This document shows, piece after piece, positions 7,157-16,226 of a DNA stretch of 64,000 nucleotides (position 1 is the stretch's first letter; the number at the start of each line of letters is the position of its first letter). The notes under the pieces were generated by a model. It had not been told where the DNA came from and made no database searches. It saw only the letters and a program-made list of their open reading frames with translations. Location of the stretch: positions 20,576 to 84,575 of the forward strand of contig JAMNXU010000030.1 of the NCBI GenBank assembly GCA_023623175.1, read 5' to 3'. This DNA is from Bacillota bacterium (GTDB lineage Bacteria; Bacillota; Clostridia; Acetivibrionales; JAMNXU01). Position numbers and translations under genes: made by a program.

Positions 7157-8842
7157 TTAACCTTCACCGCTTTCGTCTGCATAATAGTACTTGTCCCGGT
7201 CTCCATCCCCTATCCTGAACAGCGAAGCCAGAAATTCCACGTCCGATGTCGTCATCTCGTATTCGAGACACGACCGGATAAGTGCCGGGCTTGGGCCTTT
7301 CCTGTTAACACGGTACCTGCCGGACTCCCTGTCATAAACGAACAGGTCATTTATCCTGAAACTCATGTCTTCGCTGTTGGCGATCACTTCAGATATTTTA
7401 TATACATACCTGTGCCCCGTGGACCGGTCAAGTTTCAGTTGTATCACGATGTCAACGGCATCGGCCACGTCAAACTGTGCTTCGCGAAAATCAGTATAAT
7501 GGCCGGTTTGCATCAGCAGCTGCCTCAGGTCATGAACCATTCTTTCAACTCCCGAGGAGTGGAATGTGAACAGGCTGCCGCGGGCCTGCCTCAGCATGGC
7601 CTTTATCATTTCGAAAGCCTCGTGACAGTTGCGCACCTCGCCGTATATGATGATGTCCCTGTTGAGCCTGAAAAACAGTTCCGTAACGTCCGAAGGCCTG
7701 AAATCCTTGCCGTACTGTATCTCGATCACGTTTTTCTCCGGATAGCTCGTTGAAATGCCCAGTTCGTGTACATTCTCGGCAAGTCCTATGCTGAGGTCGC
7801 TGTCCAGCTCCTTTATTATTATCTCGTCAGCCGCTGTTGTCTTTCCCGACCCCTGTTCGCCAATCACGGCTATATTGCGCCTTCCCTTGCCCGCAAGCAA
7901 ACTGATGAGTTTCTGCAGCCGCTCTTCCATGAAATTTTTTCTCGCTTCCTGGTGATTCCTTGCGTAGTTGAAAAGCCGGACATTCACGGTGAAGTACCTT
8001 GAAAGCGGCGGCCTGACCGCCGTTACACGCGAACCGTTTCTCAGCACTGCAAAAATCACCGGCTCCCCCGCGTTCATCTCATTCCTGGCGGTGCTGACCA
8101 ACCGGTCCTCTATGACCCGGGCATAAATAGTTTCATTCCTGAATCTGAAAGCAGGATTGGGCACCCTGCGTTTTATTCCCCCGTATTGAATCCAGATGTA
8201 ATCAAACCGGTTGCATGCCACTTCGTCCAGTTCACTGTCAAATATGAGTTCATCAAGAATGTTATATCCATACAGCTCCTGGTAAATAACCTGGGCGAGC
8301 TTCAGGAGCTTGGCATCGAAAGGATCATCATGCCGGACTGAATACCTCGAAAAATATTTCTCAATTTCCCTGTCCACGGGCTTCTTTATGTTTCCGGGAT
8401 CGCCGCCGGTATAAATGTTGGTAAAATAATTTACATGGTATTGTCCAATTATGTCATCCACCGTTTCTTCATTGACGTATTGCTCCATTTCGCGCAGTAT
8501 AAAATACACCCTGCTTTTCGTAAATTCCCTCGCAGAAGCGCAGCCTTCGGTAGCGCTCAGCCTCAGATCCTGTTCCTTTTTTAGAAGTTTTTCAAATTCA
8601 GACCGCGCTTCCGGATCAGCAAGCCGTGGACTGCCATTGAAAAAAACGGCGAAGGGATCCTGCAAACGCCTTTTCATCGACTCATCCACAAGAACCATCA
8701 GCTTCTCAAGGCTTATGGCCCTGGTTTTTATGTCGATTTTTATGCTGGCTTTTATGTTGGTTTTCATGCTGGCTTTCATGTCAGTTTTCATATCAGCTTT
8801 CATACGCAGATCGGTTTTAAACTGGAGCCCGGTTGCCATCAC
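7157..8842 (-). CDS. tadA: TadA/CpaF-family secretion ATPase
   Basis: 561 residues of the type II/IV secretion ATPase superfamily. Residues about 110-310 form the N-terminal domain and residues about 315-520 the RecA-like motor, with Walker A GEQGSGKTT at 328-336, an Asp/Glu-containing Walker B region (RDIIIYGEV, about 395-403) and a conserved HSSG (about 428-431). It powers Tad pilus assembly or retraction. The gene starts GTG 8842 or ATG 8839; GGGAGG lies 6 or 9 bases upstream, and the start overlaps the TGA of the upstream gene. Residues 14-38 are a tandem series of M/I-K-x-x tetrapeptides, encoded by a 12-base DNA repeat, before the conserved part begins. That extension is unusual for CpaF. 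Confidence 0.93.
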   Translation of the reverse strand: MMATGLQFKTDLRMKADMKTDMKASMKTNIKASIKIDIKTRAISLEKLMVLVDESMKRRLQDPFAVFFNGSPRLADPEARSEFEKLLKKEQDLRLSATEGCASAREFTKSRVYFILREMEQYVNEETVDDIIGQYHVNYFTNIYTGGDPGNIKKPVDREIEKYFSRYSVRHDDPFDAKLLKLAQVIYQELYGYNILDELIFDSELDEVACNRFDYIWIQYGGIKRRVPNPAFRFRNETIYARVIEDRLVSTARNEMNAGEPVIFAVLRNGSRVTAVRPPLSRYFTVNVRLFNYARNHQEARKNFMEERLQKLISLLAGKGRRNIAVIGEQGSGKTTAADEIIIKELDSDLSIGLAENVHELGISTSYPEKNVIEIQYGKDFRPSDVTELFFRLNRDIIIYGEVRNCHEAFEMIKAMLRQARGSLFTFHSSGVERMVHDLRQLLMQTGHYTDFREAQFDVADAVDIVIQLKLDRSTGHRYVYKISEVIANSEDMSFRINDLFVYDRESGRYRVNRKGPSPALIRSCLEYEMTTSDVEFLASLFRIGDGDRDKYYYADESGEG

Positions 8843-9735
8843 CGTATGCCTCCCAGCAGCGCAACGGACGCTTTGCGGGATTTACCGGCGGCAACTTTGT
8901 GTCCCTTTTCCTCCAATTCCGCTTCCTCATATCCTTCAGCCACCAATCCTGTACCCGCCAAACCTGTTTCCTCCACTCCGGGTTCCTTCAGTCCGTCTGC
9001 TGCCAATCCCAGTTCAAAAGCCAGTTCCCGGGCTATACCGCCGAGCGCGCTGTTGAATTCCGTTTCGAGAAAAGCGTATGAATTCAGCGCTTTTTTTCGG
9101 TGCAATTCCGCGAGTCTTCCGCAATAAGGCAATATGAACAGCCTGTCCACATCGTATACTTTTTCGGGTTCTTCCATAACCTGCGTCACATCTTCAACCC
9201 GGTTCAAGATCCAAAAAGCCTCGCGGCCGGTTTTAAAAAGCTTTCCCTCCAAAAGCGACGGGTCCTGGGGAAGCAGGTTGACCACACAATCGCTCTCTTC
9301 CAGCAGCAACCTTCCCAACAAATTCTCCGGCTCCGGTCCCGATGGCATGTCCACGATCACGAGGTCAAAAATGCTTTTAAACTCGTGCGCGAGGCTCCGG
9401 TAGGCGTCGGAATACCTGCTTATGAACGCCGGTCCCGAGCGAAGGCTTCCGATGAAATAAACGTTATTGCGACGCGTGAGCATACCGTACAGATTGAGTC
9501 TCTCTCCCGCAGACACGGCGCCGATATTTACAATATCCTCCATTTCAACAAGCGGAGGCGTTGAGGAAAATATGCGCCTGAGTTCGCCGGATTTTCCTCC
9601 GGCACAGCAAAGAAGTATTCTGATTTTGTTATCGGTAAAATCGGACAATTTCAGAGCGAGTAAATATGCCAGCACCGTCTTTCCCGTCTTCCCCACGGAA
9701 GACCAGACTGATACCATTCGCCCCATGGACTTCAA
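8839..9735 (-). CDS. CpaE/TadZ-like ParA-family ATPase of the Tad pilus
   Basis: 298 residues of the MinD/ParA fold. The P-loop is a variant (SSVGKTGKT at about 13-21, instead of KGGxGKT). A conserved FDLVIVDMPSG segment (about 142-152) corresponds to the switch II/Walker B strand, whereas the usual DAD signature after the P-loop is replaced by LLCCAG. TadZ/CpaE proteins place the Tad apparatus in the cell, often at the pole. The C-terminal ~60 residues (from about 235) are a Gly/Glu/Ala-rich degenerate repeat (variants of GLxxxGLxE) and are likely disordered. The start TTG 9735 has AGGAGG 4 bases upstream; ATG 9726 is an alternative. It overlaps tadA by 4 bases. Confidence 0.8.
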   Translation of the reverse strand: MKSMGRMVSVWSSVGKTGKTVLAYLLALKLSDFTDNKIRILLCCAGGKSGELRRIFSSTPPLVEMEDIVNIGAVSAGERLNLYGMLTRRNNVYFIGSLRSGPAFISRYSDAYRSLAHEFKSIFDLVIVDMPSGPEPENLLGRLLLEESDCVVNLLPQDPSLLEGKLFKTGREAFWILNRVEDVTQVMEEPEKVYDVDRLFILPYCGRLAELHRKKALNSYAFLETEFNSALGGIARELAFELGLAADGLKEPGVEETGLAGTGLVAEGYEEAELEEKGHKVAAGKSRKASVALLGGIR

Positions 9736-9867
9736 ATCACCTCCTGGTTGTAGTATTATTCAGACTTTCATATTATCCAAACTGTTTTATTGTTTTGATT
9801 GCCTTTTTATACAGGCTGTGTACTAAAAACTCATAACATGCAGGCATTGCAGTATAATGCTGAACTC

Positions 9868-10106
9868 CATGTTATTGGGCAAGGATAGCATTATGTTATT
9901 TGGCTAAGGATAACTTCATTGTTTGGCCAAGAATAACTTCATGTTATTTGGCCAGGATAACACCATGTGTTTGGTTAAGGATAACGTCAAGTTATTAAGC
10001 AAAATTTAACATCATGTTGTTTGGCTAAAGATAACGTCACGTTGTTTGGCTAAGACAACACAATGTCGTTTGGCTAAAGATAACATCATGTTTTGGCTAA
10101 AGATGC
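9868..10106. repeat. Degenerate ~25-base tandem array, about 10 units, between cpaB-like and cpaE-like genes
   Basis: About ten imperfect copies of a unit like atgttgtttggctaaagata followed by acgtc fill nearly all of the 392-base gap 9736-10127. Units vary by substitutions and small indels. There is no spacer/repeat alternation, so it is not CRISPR. I see no gene in the gap. The transcription signals for cpaE-tadA, if separate, would have to lie here. Confidence 0.9.
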
Positions 10107-10127
10107 AAATTCGTGGCAAACATAAAC

Positions 10128-10793
10128 TTACCTGATAACGAAGTCCTCCGGAGCAGGCTTTTGGAGGATGCTGCAATAGGATTCGCAAAAAAGCCTGCCT
10201 CCGCCTGTCATGGCCGCATAAAGCCTGTTTCTCTGGTTGCTGTCCAGTACAAGCACAATATAGGCGTTCCTGCTGCCAACGGCTTTTTCAATGGAAATCC
10301 CGTTTTCATCGAGAATTTCATGGACCTTTACCCTGGACAGAACTGTTACCGGCAGGCCGCCGGAATTTTCACTCCAGCGCTTTATGTCAATGAAACTGCC
10401 TTTCTCCAGCACAAAGGAAACATTGTTGTTTTTCTGCAGCTCCAATACTATCTTTTTTTCATCATCTTTGTACCAGTCCGCTTCCGGCAACAGCTCGCTG
10501 CTTCGCAGGTATTCGCCCGCAGGGATGAAATTTGCGGCCTTCTTGCCTGTGGCGTCATCCATATGCCCAATCATAAGCGGAGTAACCGACGATGCCTTGA
10601 TCTCCCTGTATTTAAGCATGTAGGCTTCAATCACCATGCCTTCGCGGATGTCGACGGCCGCCGTGAGGACCCTTACCGTTTTTCGCGTGTCAATGTCATA
10701 CCTGCCCGTGACATACAAATAGGCCGCGGATAAAATTATCAGAAACACTCCGGTGCAAATCAGCACGGTTTTAATAACAATACGCCTTTTCAA
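10128..10793 (-). CDS. CpaB/RcpC-like SAF-domain pilus protein
   Basis: 221 residues with an N-terminal membrane anchor (about 6-28), then an SAF domain (about 38-105: VLTAAVDIREGMVIEAYMLK, ending in IPAGEYLRSSEL), then a second beta-rich domain. This is the layout of CpaB/RcpC, a periplasmic or cell-wall-facing Tad component thought to interact with the outer parts of the apparatus or with peptidoglycan through SAF. The start is TTG 10793. It is upstream of cpaE-tadA but separated from them and from the upstream kinase gene by two unrelated tandem arrays. Confidence 0.8.
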   Translation of the reverse strand: MKRRIVIKTVLICTGVFLIILSAAYLYVTGRYDIDTRKTVRVLTAAVDIREGMVIEAYMLKYREIKASSVTPLMIGHMDDATGKKAANFIPAGEYLRSSELLPEADWYKDDEKKIVLELQKNNNVSFVLEKGSFIDIKRWSENSGGLPVTVLSRVKVHEILDENGISIEKAVGSRNAYIVLVLDSNQRNRLYAAMTGGGRLFCESYCSILQKPAPEDFVIR

Positions 10794-10849
10794 ATCAGCC
10801 CCCGCCCCTGGTTTTTCGGATTCTGGTTTATTTGGTCTTAGGTTAATTT

Positions 10850-11090
10850 ATTGAATTTTTTATCTATTGCGACTGGAATTTTATCTTTTGTGACTGGAAT
10901 TCTTATCTTTTGAAATATAGAATTTTTATCCTTTGAAATATTGAATTCTTGTCTTTTGAAATATGGAATTCTCATCTTTTGAAATATTGAATTCCTGTCT
11001 TTTGAAATATAGAACTCTTATCTTGCGCGAATTGAATTTTTGTCTTCTACTTTTACAACCTAGAATTTTATCTCTTGCGATATTGGTTAA
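10850..11090. repeat. Degenerate ~24-base tandem array, about 10 units, upstream of the cpaB-like gene
   Basis: Repeated units of the form cttttgaaatatggaattct (with a/t changes) fill the gap 10794-11067 and continue to about 11090, so the last units form the final codons and stop of the kinase gene (whose stop is at 11068). It is different from the neighbouring 9868-10106 array. Confidence 0.88.
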
Positions 11091-12759
11091 TAAATAATTG
11101 TTTTTTCAGCCATTCTGCTATCCTCGCCCTGAAGCCCGGCCTAGGGAATATGCCGAAACAGGACAGGATTTCGCGGTACTCGTCAGGATACTTGTGAACG
11201 AGGGATTTTGCAAAAACGGTGCCGGAATTTCTGCAAATTTCCCTATCCCTGCTGTAACTTACGCAGCCGATGCAGCAGTCCTGCCCGAAAAAATTTTTAA
11301 AAAAACCGGCGGAAAGATTAATATCTTTTTTATACTCATAGGCCACAAACTTTATTTTCTCAGGCTGCAACCCGCAAACAGCCTTCAGAAGCCTTATTTC
11401 CCCGGACCATTCCAGCAAAGTGTTGAGGTCTGCGGTATCTGCAATGATTACAAAGTCCGACTTTCGAAAAAGGAATATATCACGCGCGGTGCACAGGCAT
11501 CGGCGCAAAGCAGCAACCGTAATGTCAAAATGCCTGTATGCATAATTAATGGCCGATTCCGCCAGTTGTCTTTGCATCTCTGCCTGGAATTTATCAGAAG
11601 GCAGGCACAAAAGGTATAAATCCTTTTCCACTTCCGTCAGAGTTTCAAAAAATCCGGCATCGTCAAATCCCAATTCCGTTATGTCGTAAAATTTCCCCTT
11701 AAGATCCGCATTGCTCAATCCCAGTCTCGGCACCACCGCATGCCTGTGTTCGTCGGGAGTTATGATCAGCACCCTGAGCCCGGCCAGTTTATTTGCCATA
11801 TAGGCCAGCTCGCAGGCGAACTCCGGATTGTCCCACACGGATAAAACAAGCCTTCTGAAACTCACGACCTTCCGCCGGGAAGAATCAGGTTCCTCAACCG
11901 CCCCCTGCCTGGCATCGGGCTCCAGGAGCTTTTTCAAATCCTCCCTGAGTTCTTCGACGCTTTGATATCTTTCTGACGGCTGAAGGCGCGTGCATCGCAA
12001 TATAACGGCTTCGAATCCGGGCGAAAGCCCTGTTTCAATATATCCAACCCTTATACCGAATAAATCTGCGCTGCCTTCATCCATTCCGCCAAAATTTGCA
12101 GCTTCAAAATTGGTAACCTCGGGCCTTTTCCCTGTTACCAGCTGGTAAAGCGTAATTCCCAGGCCGTAAATATCCGTGGCAGGATCCGTTTGTCCGCTCC
12201 CGTACTGCTCGGGAGCAGCATATCCCCTGGTGCCGAGATACACCGTATCGCAGTCAGCCAGATCCTTGTATTCGCGGGCTGCGCTGAAATCCACCAGTTT
12301 AATCCTGTTGTCCTTCGACAATAAAATATTTGAGGGTTTCAAATCCCTGTAGATGATAGGGTTCGGTTTTGCCGAGTGAAGATATGCCAGAACATCGCAC
12401 AGCTGAAGAGCCCAATCCAGCACCTGGCGTTCCGGGAACCTTCCCGCCGCCTCCAGTTCCCTGTCAAGGGGCGTTCCGGCGACATAGTCCCGGATAATAT
12501 AAATATTCTCATCATCCTCGACAACGTCATAAATTCTCGGAATCGCAGGATGATCCAACTTTTTTAGAATTTCAACCTCTGCATAAACATCGTGGGCGGC
12601 AGCCCTGGCCTTGCTCTTTTCCTTTATTGCCCACAGAGTGCCCAGCTTGCAGTTTTCAGCCAGATACACTCCGCCCGTGCTTCCTTTTCCGATTATTCCT
12701 ATTATCCTGTATTTTTCGTCAAAAAGCGCCTTGCGACCGATTAAATTCTCCAGGCTCAT
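11068..12759 (-). CDS. Ser/Thr protein kinase fused to a P-loop-less CpaE-like domain
   Basis: 563 residues. Residues about 17-280 are a bacterial (Hanks-type) Ser/Thr kinase: glycine loop GKGSTGGVY (24-32), Lys46, catalytic YRDLKPSN (137-144, Tyr replacing His of HRD), DFS at 157-159 (Ser replacing the Gly of DFG), and a GTRGYAAPEQ activation/APE segment (176-185). Residues about 298-555 resemble the MinD/CpaE receiver-ATPase fold (VVSFRRLVLSVWDN and LAGLRVLIITPDE near 298-336, FDITVA near 411-416). The P-loop KGGxGKT is absent: the stretch between strand and helix reads DNPEFACELA. No PASTA or transmembrane segment is seen, so the protein should be cytoplasmic. It heads the tad gene cluster and has its own promoter, suggesting a role in controlling the pilus by phosphorylation. 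Confidence 0.85.
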   Translation of the reverse strand: MSLENLIGRKALFDEKYRIIGIIGKGSTGGVYLAENCKLGTLWAIKEKSKARAAAHDVYAEVEILKKLDHPAIPRIYDVVEDDENIYIIRDYVAGTPLDRELEAAGRFPERQVLDWALQLCDVLAYLHSAKPNPIIYRDLKPSNILLSKDNRIKLVDFSAAREYKDLADCDTVYLGTRGYAAPEQYGSGQTDPATDIYGLGITLYQLVTGKRPEVTNFEAANFGGMDEGSADLFGIRVGYIETGLSPGFEAVILRCTRLQPSERYQSVEELREDLKKLLEPDARQGAVEEPDSSRRKVVSFRRLVLSVWDNPEFACELAYMANKLAGLRVLIITPDEHRHAVVPRLGLSNADLKGKFYDITELGFDDAGFFETLTEVEKDLYLLCLPSDKFQAEMQRQLAESAINYAYRHFDITVAALRRCLCTARDIFLFRKSDFVIIADTADLNTLLEWSGEIRLLKAVCGLQPEKIKFVAYEYKKDINLSAGFFKNFFGQDCCIGCVSYSRDREICRNSGTVFAKSLVHKYPDEYREILSCFGIFPRPGFRARIAEWLKKQLFINQYRKR

Positions 12760-12811
12760 TACGAATTAAATTCCATTTCTTTTATAAATTCCTTAATATG
12801 TTTGCTATACC

Positions 12812-12840
12812 ATTATATAACATCTATTTCCAAAAAGCAA
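12812..12840 (-). promoter_or_regulatory. Sigma-A-type promoter upstream of the kinase/tad cluster
   Basis: On the minus strand TTGCTT (12840-12835) and a perfect TATAAT (12817-12812) are separated by 17 bases. Transcription would start near 12805, about 45 bases before the kinase ATG (12759). Confidence 0.75.
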
Positions 12841-13055
12841 CACTATTTTACCAAAAATTTAATAAATATTTTTTTGGCAGATTTTGATTCTATGCGTGAA
12901 ATTTCTTATATTTACTGAGAAGACTTTACTTTGTCAAATGGAGAAAATATAATAAAAATGTGAGAATTTTCCCGGCAACTCTGTAAAACCATTTTTTACA
13001 GCATACCAAACCATCCGGCAAAGCACATATCATGATATCGGCCTGAAATCACAAC

Positions 13056-13660
13056 CTGAAACACATGCTTGACAGAAACACAAGCTTGATATAAGAAACA
13101 CAAACCCGATACAGGAAACACGACCAGGAAATGCGAAATCAAATACGAGAAGTACTGCTCGATAATAATACAGGGAATTACCAGGTAACCACCCGGCCTT
13201 TATAAAAGCCAAAACCGAAACACCGGTGAATGCCGAAATAAGTCGCACAAAACTTAAATTTGGACAAAAACAAGTTAAGATAATGACAAAATCGATATAA
13301 AGTCAAAACTCTGATATATCCGAAACATTATGTAGACAAATATCTACATACAACCATAATTGCGTACAGGATCAGCCAATATAAATCAATTGAAAATCAA
13401 TATAAATCAAAGTAAACTAAAGTAAACTATTATAAATCAAAATAAACCAATATAAGCCAAAATAGACCAGATAACAATAAATAAGCCGAGATTAACCGAA
13501 ATAAGGAAACGGCTTGCAACACGATATAAGGCTTGCAACACGATATAATCAAAACCGTAACGGGATACAGCCAACACCGGATAAAGAAAAACTGGATACA
13601 GTCAACACCGGATACAGCCAAATCTGCAACAGGGTACAGCCAAAACCAGGTACAAAAAGG
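13056..13660. repeat. Series of unrelated short tandem arrays in a 1-kb gene-free gap
   Basis: The gap 12760-13769 holds no convincing gene. From about 13056 to 13135 there are four units of a ~21-base repeat (gaaacacaagcttgatataa type). From about 13377 to 13500 there is an AT-rich array of ataaatcaa-like words. From 13512 to 13550 an exact duplication of cttgcaacacgatata occurs. From 13560 to 13655 several ggatacagccaacaccgg-like units follow. Short open frames across this zone (13514-13768) simply translate the repeats. Confidence 0.8.
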
Positions 13661-13769
13661 CGGCTTAAATACTTCCAGGCCAAAACAAGCAAAAACAAGC
13701 CACCACAAACCAGTACAAGCGAATCAACTCAAATCAGTGGCCTTTTTGCACCTATGAGGAGGTTGTGAG

Positions 13770-14756
13770 TTGAAAATCACAGGGGTCACCTATGTCACAA
13801 GAAGAAAAACTCCCAAAAAAGTAATAATCTCATTGCTTGCACTGTTTCTGGTTATATGCCTGGCCCTACTGTCCGGTTACAACACCTGGGCAGTCCTGGT
13901 GCCGGAAAATTCTGCCTCAAACAGGATCCGGCCGGACAAGGACATGAACTATGAGCAACTCGATTTTAAATCGCTCGACGGGGTATACACCTTAAACGGC
14001 ATTCTTTTCAAGAGCGAAATCCCCGTCGTCAATTCCGGGAATTCCTCCTCAGGCAGCAGCAAAACCAGGACATCGGATAAAACGATAATAATGGTTCACG
14101 ACTATGAAAGAAACAAGTACCAGTTTTCATCGGACACTTTAGAGTTGGTAAAAAAGCTGAATGAGAAAGGCTTTAACGTGCTTATATTTGACACACGCGC
14201 CAGCGGCGAATCAGACGGCAACATGGTAACGCTGGGAATAAAGGAAAAATACGACGTGCTGGGTGCCGTGAAACAGGCACGCGATCGGGGAGCTAAAAAC
14301 ATTTATATTCTGGGATTCGGTTCGGGAGCGGCCTCAGCCATTATAGCATCGGGAGAAAAGGTACGCGAGGCCGGCTACATTGATGCAATAATTGCTGACA
14401 GCCCGTACGCGGAAATTGGCAAATACCTTGATAAAATTCTTCCTGAAAGGATTATCTTCCCGCATTTTCCCGTGTCCAACCTGACGGGGTTGTTCATAAA
14501 AATAGTAACGGGTTCGTTAAATTCCGTCAGCCCGACGGATTCCCTGCTATCAATGAAACCAAAGCCCGTGCTTTTCATACACGGTGAAAAAGACAAAAGT
14601 CCCGACACAAAAAGCCTGTTTGACACCTATTCCAACATAAACCCTGATTATGCCCACTACTGGAAAGCCCGCGGCAGTTCCGCGCTAAACAACTATACCA
14701 CCGCCCCGTCAACTTATGTAAACAAAATAGTGAGCTTTCTTAACTCTGTAGATTAA
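13770..14756 (+). CDS. Membrane-anchored alpha/beta-hydrolase-fold protein, probably catalytically dead
   Basis: 328 residues: N-terminal membrane segment (about 15-38), then an alpha/beta-hydrolase fold of the type found in bacterial serine peptidase-like or acyl-CoA thioesterase-like proteins. The fold is recognised from IIMVHDYERN, FNVLIFDTRASGESDG and KEKYDVLGAV, followed by the nucleophile elbow strand. In this family the elbow normally reads GFSMGA; here it is GFGSGA, so the serine nucleophile position is Gly. The acid region FIHGEKDKSPD is kept, but the final histidine region (usually G-x-x-H before a Y...FL helix) reads ARGSSALNNYTTAPSTY without His. The start is TTG 13770 with GAGGAGG 7 bases upstream. 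It is monocistronic, with a terminator downstream. Confidence 0.8.
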   Translation: MKITGVTYVTRRKTPKKVIISLLALFLVICLALLSGYNTWAVLVPENSASNRIRPDKDMNYEQLDFKSLDGVYTLNGILFKSEIPVVNSGNSSSGSSKTRTSDKTIIMVHDYERNKYQFSSDTLELVKKLNEKGFNVLIFDTRASGESDGNMVTLGIKEKYDVLGAVKQARDRGAKNIYILGFGSGAASAIIASGEKVREAGYIDAIIADSPYAEIGKYLDKILPERIIFPHFPVSNLTGLFIKIVTGSLNSVSPTDSLLSMKPKPVLFIHGEKDKSPDTKSLFDTYSNINPDYAHYWKARGSSALNNYTTAPSTYVNKIVSFLNSVD

Positions 14757-15150
14757 ATCATGTTTTTTCAACAAATCTAGAATACTAATATAAGGGTATG
14801 AGATATAAAAATAAAAAATATGAGATAAGAGATAGAATAATAAAAGATAGAAGAACAAAGATAAGAGATAGAAAGATAAGAGCACAGAAAAATGATACTA
14901 TGAAAAATAGAATCTTGAAAAAATAAGCTCAAACAATAAAAACAGCCCTCGCATGAGATCCCTTTAATTTTAAGATTTTCGTGCGTGGGCTTTTAATCTG
15001 TTTTAATCTGCTTTTTAATAATCTAATCAGCTTCTTATAATTTTATAATCAGTCTGTCTAATTTTAAGTCTGTCTTAATCAGTCCTTTATACATGTCCTG
15101 TTCAAAATTCTAACATGACCTGTTGAAATTCTAACATGGCTGTTCAAAAT
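14757..15150. other. Gene-free gap with low-complexity repeats and a bidirectional terminator
   Basis: From about 14795 to 14900 the sequence is an A-rich array of gataagagatagaa-like words. After the hairpin at 14944-14991 there are echoes of ttttaatctg and, from about 15085 to 15145, three units of a tgttcaaaattctaacatgac-like word that run up to the stop of the flagellar gene. No gene was seen. Confidence 0.7.
14944..14994. terminator. Hairpin terminator between convergent genes
   Basis: agccctcgcatga pairs with tcgtgcgtgggct (11 of 13 positions plus wobble), followed by tttt on the plus strand and preceded by an A-rich run (aataaaaac) that gives U-rich sequence on the minus strand. It probably ends both the hydrolase gene (+) and the fliD operon (-). 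Confidence 0.7.
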
Positions 15151-15627
15151 TCAATCTTTCCTGTCAATAAAATACGATTTAGTGATAGAAGGCGTTTGTT
15201 TATAGGCATCGGTCATTTTCCTGCCCTGGTTGAACCGCCGCAGATCATCCTTTATACGTTCCATTAGTTCCTTTGCCTTTTTGCTGTTGCTTTCCTCATA
15301 GCTGTGAATCTCACTTATCAAATCCGTAACGGCTTTTATTTTTTCCCTGAGTTCGCCAAACCCGGATGCTTCCGCCTGGCCAAGGTTCACGAAATCATAC
15401 TCGCCTTTCAGCTGCGTGAACAAAGTGCCGAATTCCTCGTCCAAATGATTGATCTTATCAATCAGTGCCTGCTTGTCAGCTATTATTTTCTCAAGCTGAT
15501 CCAGGGCATCCGGCTTGAATGATTCTGCCTGCTGTTTTGTAAGCTCAAGAATTCCGGCAAGAAGGCTCAGCTTGTTTTCAAGAATTTCAGTCATCCGGGA
15601 TAACAGCATCTGCCTGGAATTTTTCAT
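15151..15627 (-). CDS. FliT/FlgN-like flagellar export chaperone
   Basis: 158 residues, almost entirely alpha-helical and charged, with long amphipathic segments (residues about 5-70 and 85-130). It is the last gene after fliS, the position of FliT in B. subtilis (flaG-fliD-fliS-fliT). FliT-type proteins hold the FliD cap protein in an export-competent state. Sequence similarity within this family is low; FlgN-like organisation is also plausible. It begins 5 bases after the fliS stop. The cap chaperone role is inferred from gene order. Confidence 0.65.
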   Translation of the reverse strand: MKNSRQMLLSRMTEILENKLSLLAGILELTKQQAESFKPDALDQLEKIIADKQALIDKINHLDEEFGTLFTQLKGEYDFVNLGQAEASGFGELREKIKAVTDLISEIHSYEESNSKKAKELMERIKDDLRRFNQGRKMTDAYKQTPSITKSYFIDRKD

Positions 15628-15631
15628 ATTA

Positions 15632-16048
15632 TCAACCCTGACCTACCGCCCTGGCCTGGCTTTCAGCCGCGGACTGCTGCCTTGCGAGCTTCATGGCCTG
15701 CGCCCATGTGTCGCGAAGCTCCTTTGCCAGGCCAAGAACTTCCGATAATATTTCCCTGTCCTTCCTGATATTGGCTTCCACAAGTCTCCTGTACATGTAA
15801 TCATAAAGCAGGTTCAGCGATTCCGATATGGCATATCGCATATCGAGGGTAACCTGAAACTCCCGGACAATGTCCTGGGCTCGGATAATACAGTTGTTGG
15901 CCTTTTCAATATTTTTCTCTTCCAACGCCATCTCGGCCTGCATTATAAACTTGATCAGGCCGTTATAAAGCATAAGACTTAACTCCTCCGGGGTAGCAGT
16001 ATTTACAGAATTCTCAATGTACCGTTCATAACCGTTATTGGTGTACAT
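15632..16048 (-). CDS. fliS: Flagellar secretion chaperone FliS
   Basis: 138 residues with the FliS hallmarks: MYTNNGYERYIENSVNTATPEELSLMLYNG at the start (divided as NxYxxN and the P-E-E-L-x-x-M-L-Y-x-G motif) and the C-terminal four-helix bundle (LLYDYMYRRLVEANIRKD). FliS binds the C-terminus of flagellin and prevents premature polymerisation in the cytoplasm before export. In low-GC Gram-positive bacteria it also acts in the FliW-CsrA homeostasis of flagellin. The gene follows fliD after 178 bases and precedes the FliT-like gene. Confidence 0.95.
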   Translation of the reverse strand: MYTNNGYERYIENSVNTATPEELSLMLYNGLIKFIMQAEMALEEKNIEKANNCIIRAQDIVREFQVTLDMRYAISESLNLLYDYMYRRLVEANIRKDREILSEVLGLAKELRDTWAQAMKLARQQSAAESQARAVGQG

Positions 16049-16226
16049 CTAACATTTCTCCTATCTCTTTTTATTTTGCATTGATGGCTAAATACAGTAT
16101 TTCAGGCCAAGCGACAAATTGGCCGCGATTCCGCGCGATTACATTGCAATACAATCCGTTCTTATTCCCTGTATTATGTGCTTTTATCCCTTGCCCATAT
16201 ATGCCTGGTCTGCCCGGTAAGCTGGA

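Noticed and set aside
9868..11090. Possible CRISPR arrays
   Set aside because: The repeats are head-to-tail and degenerate with no unique spacers, and no cas genes are near.
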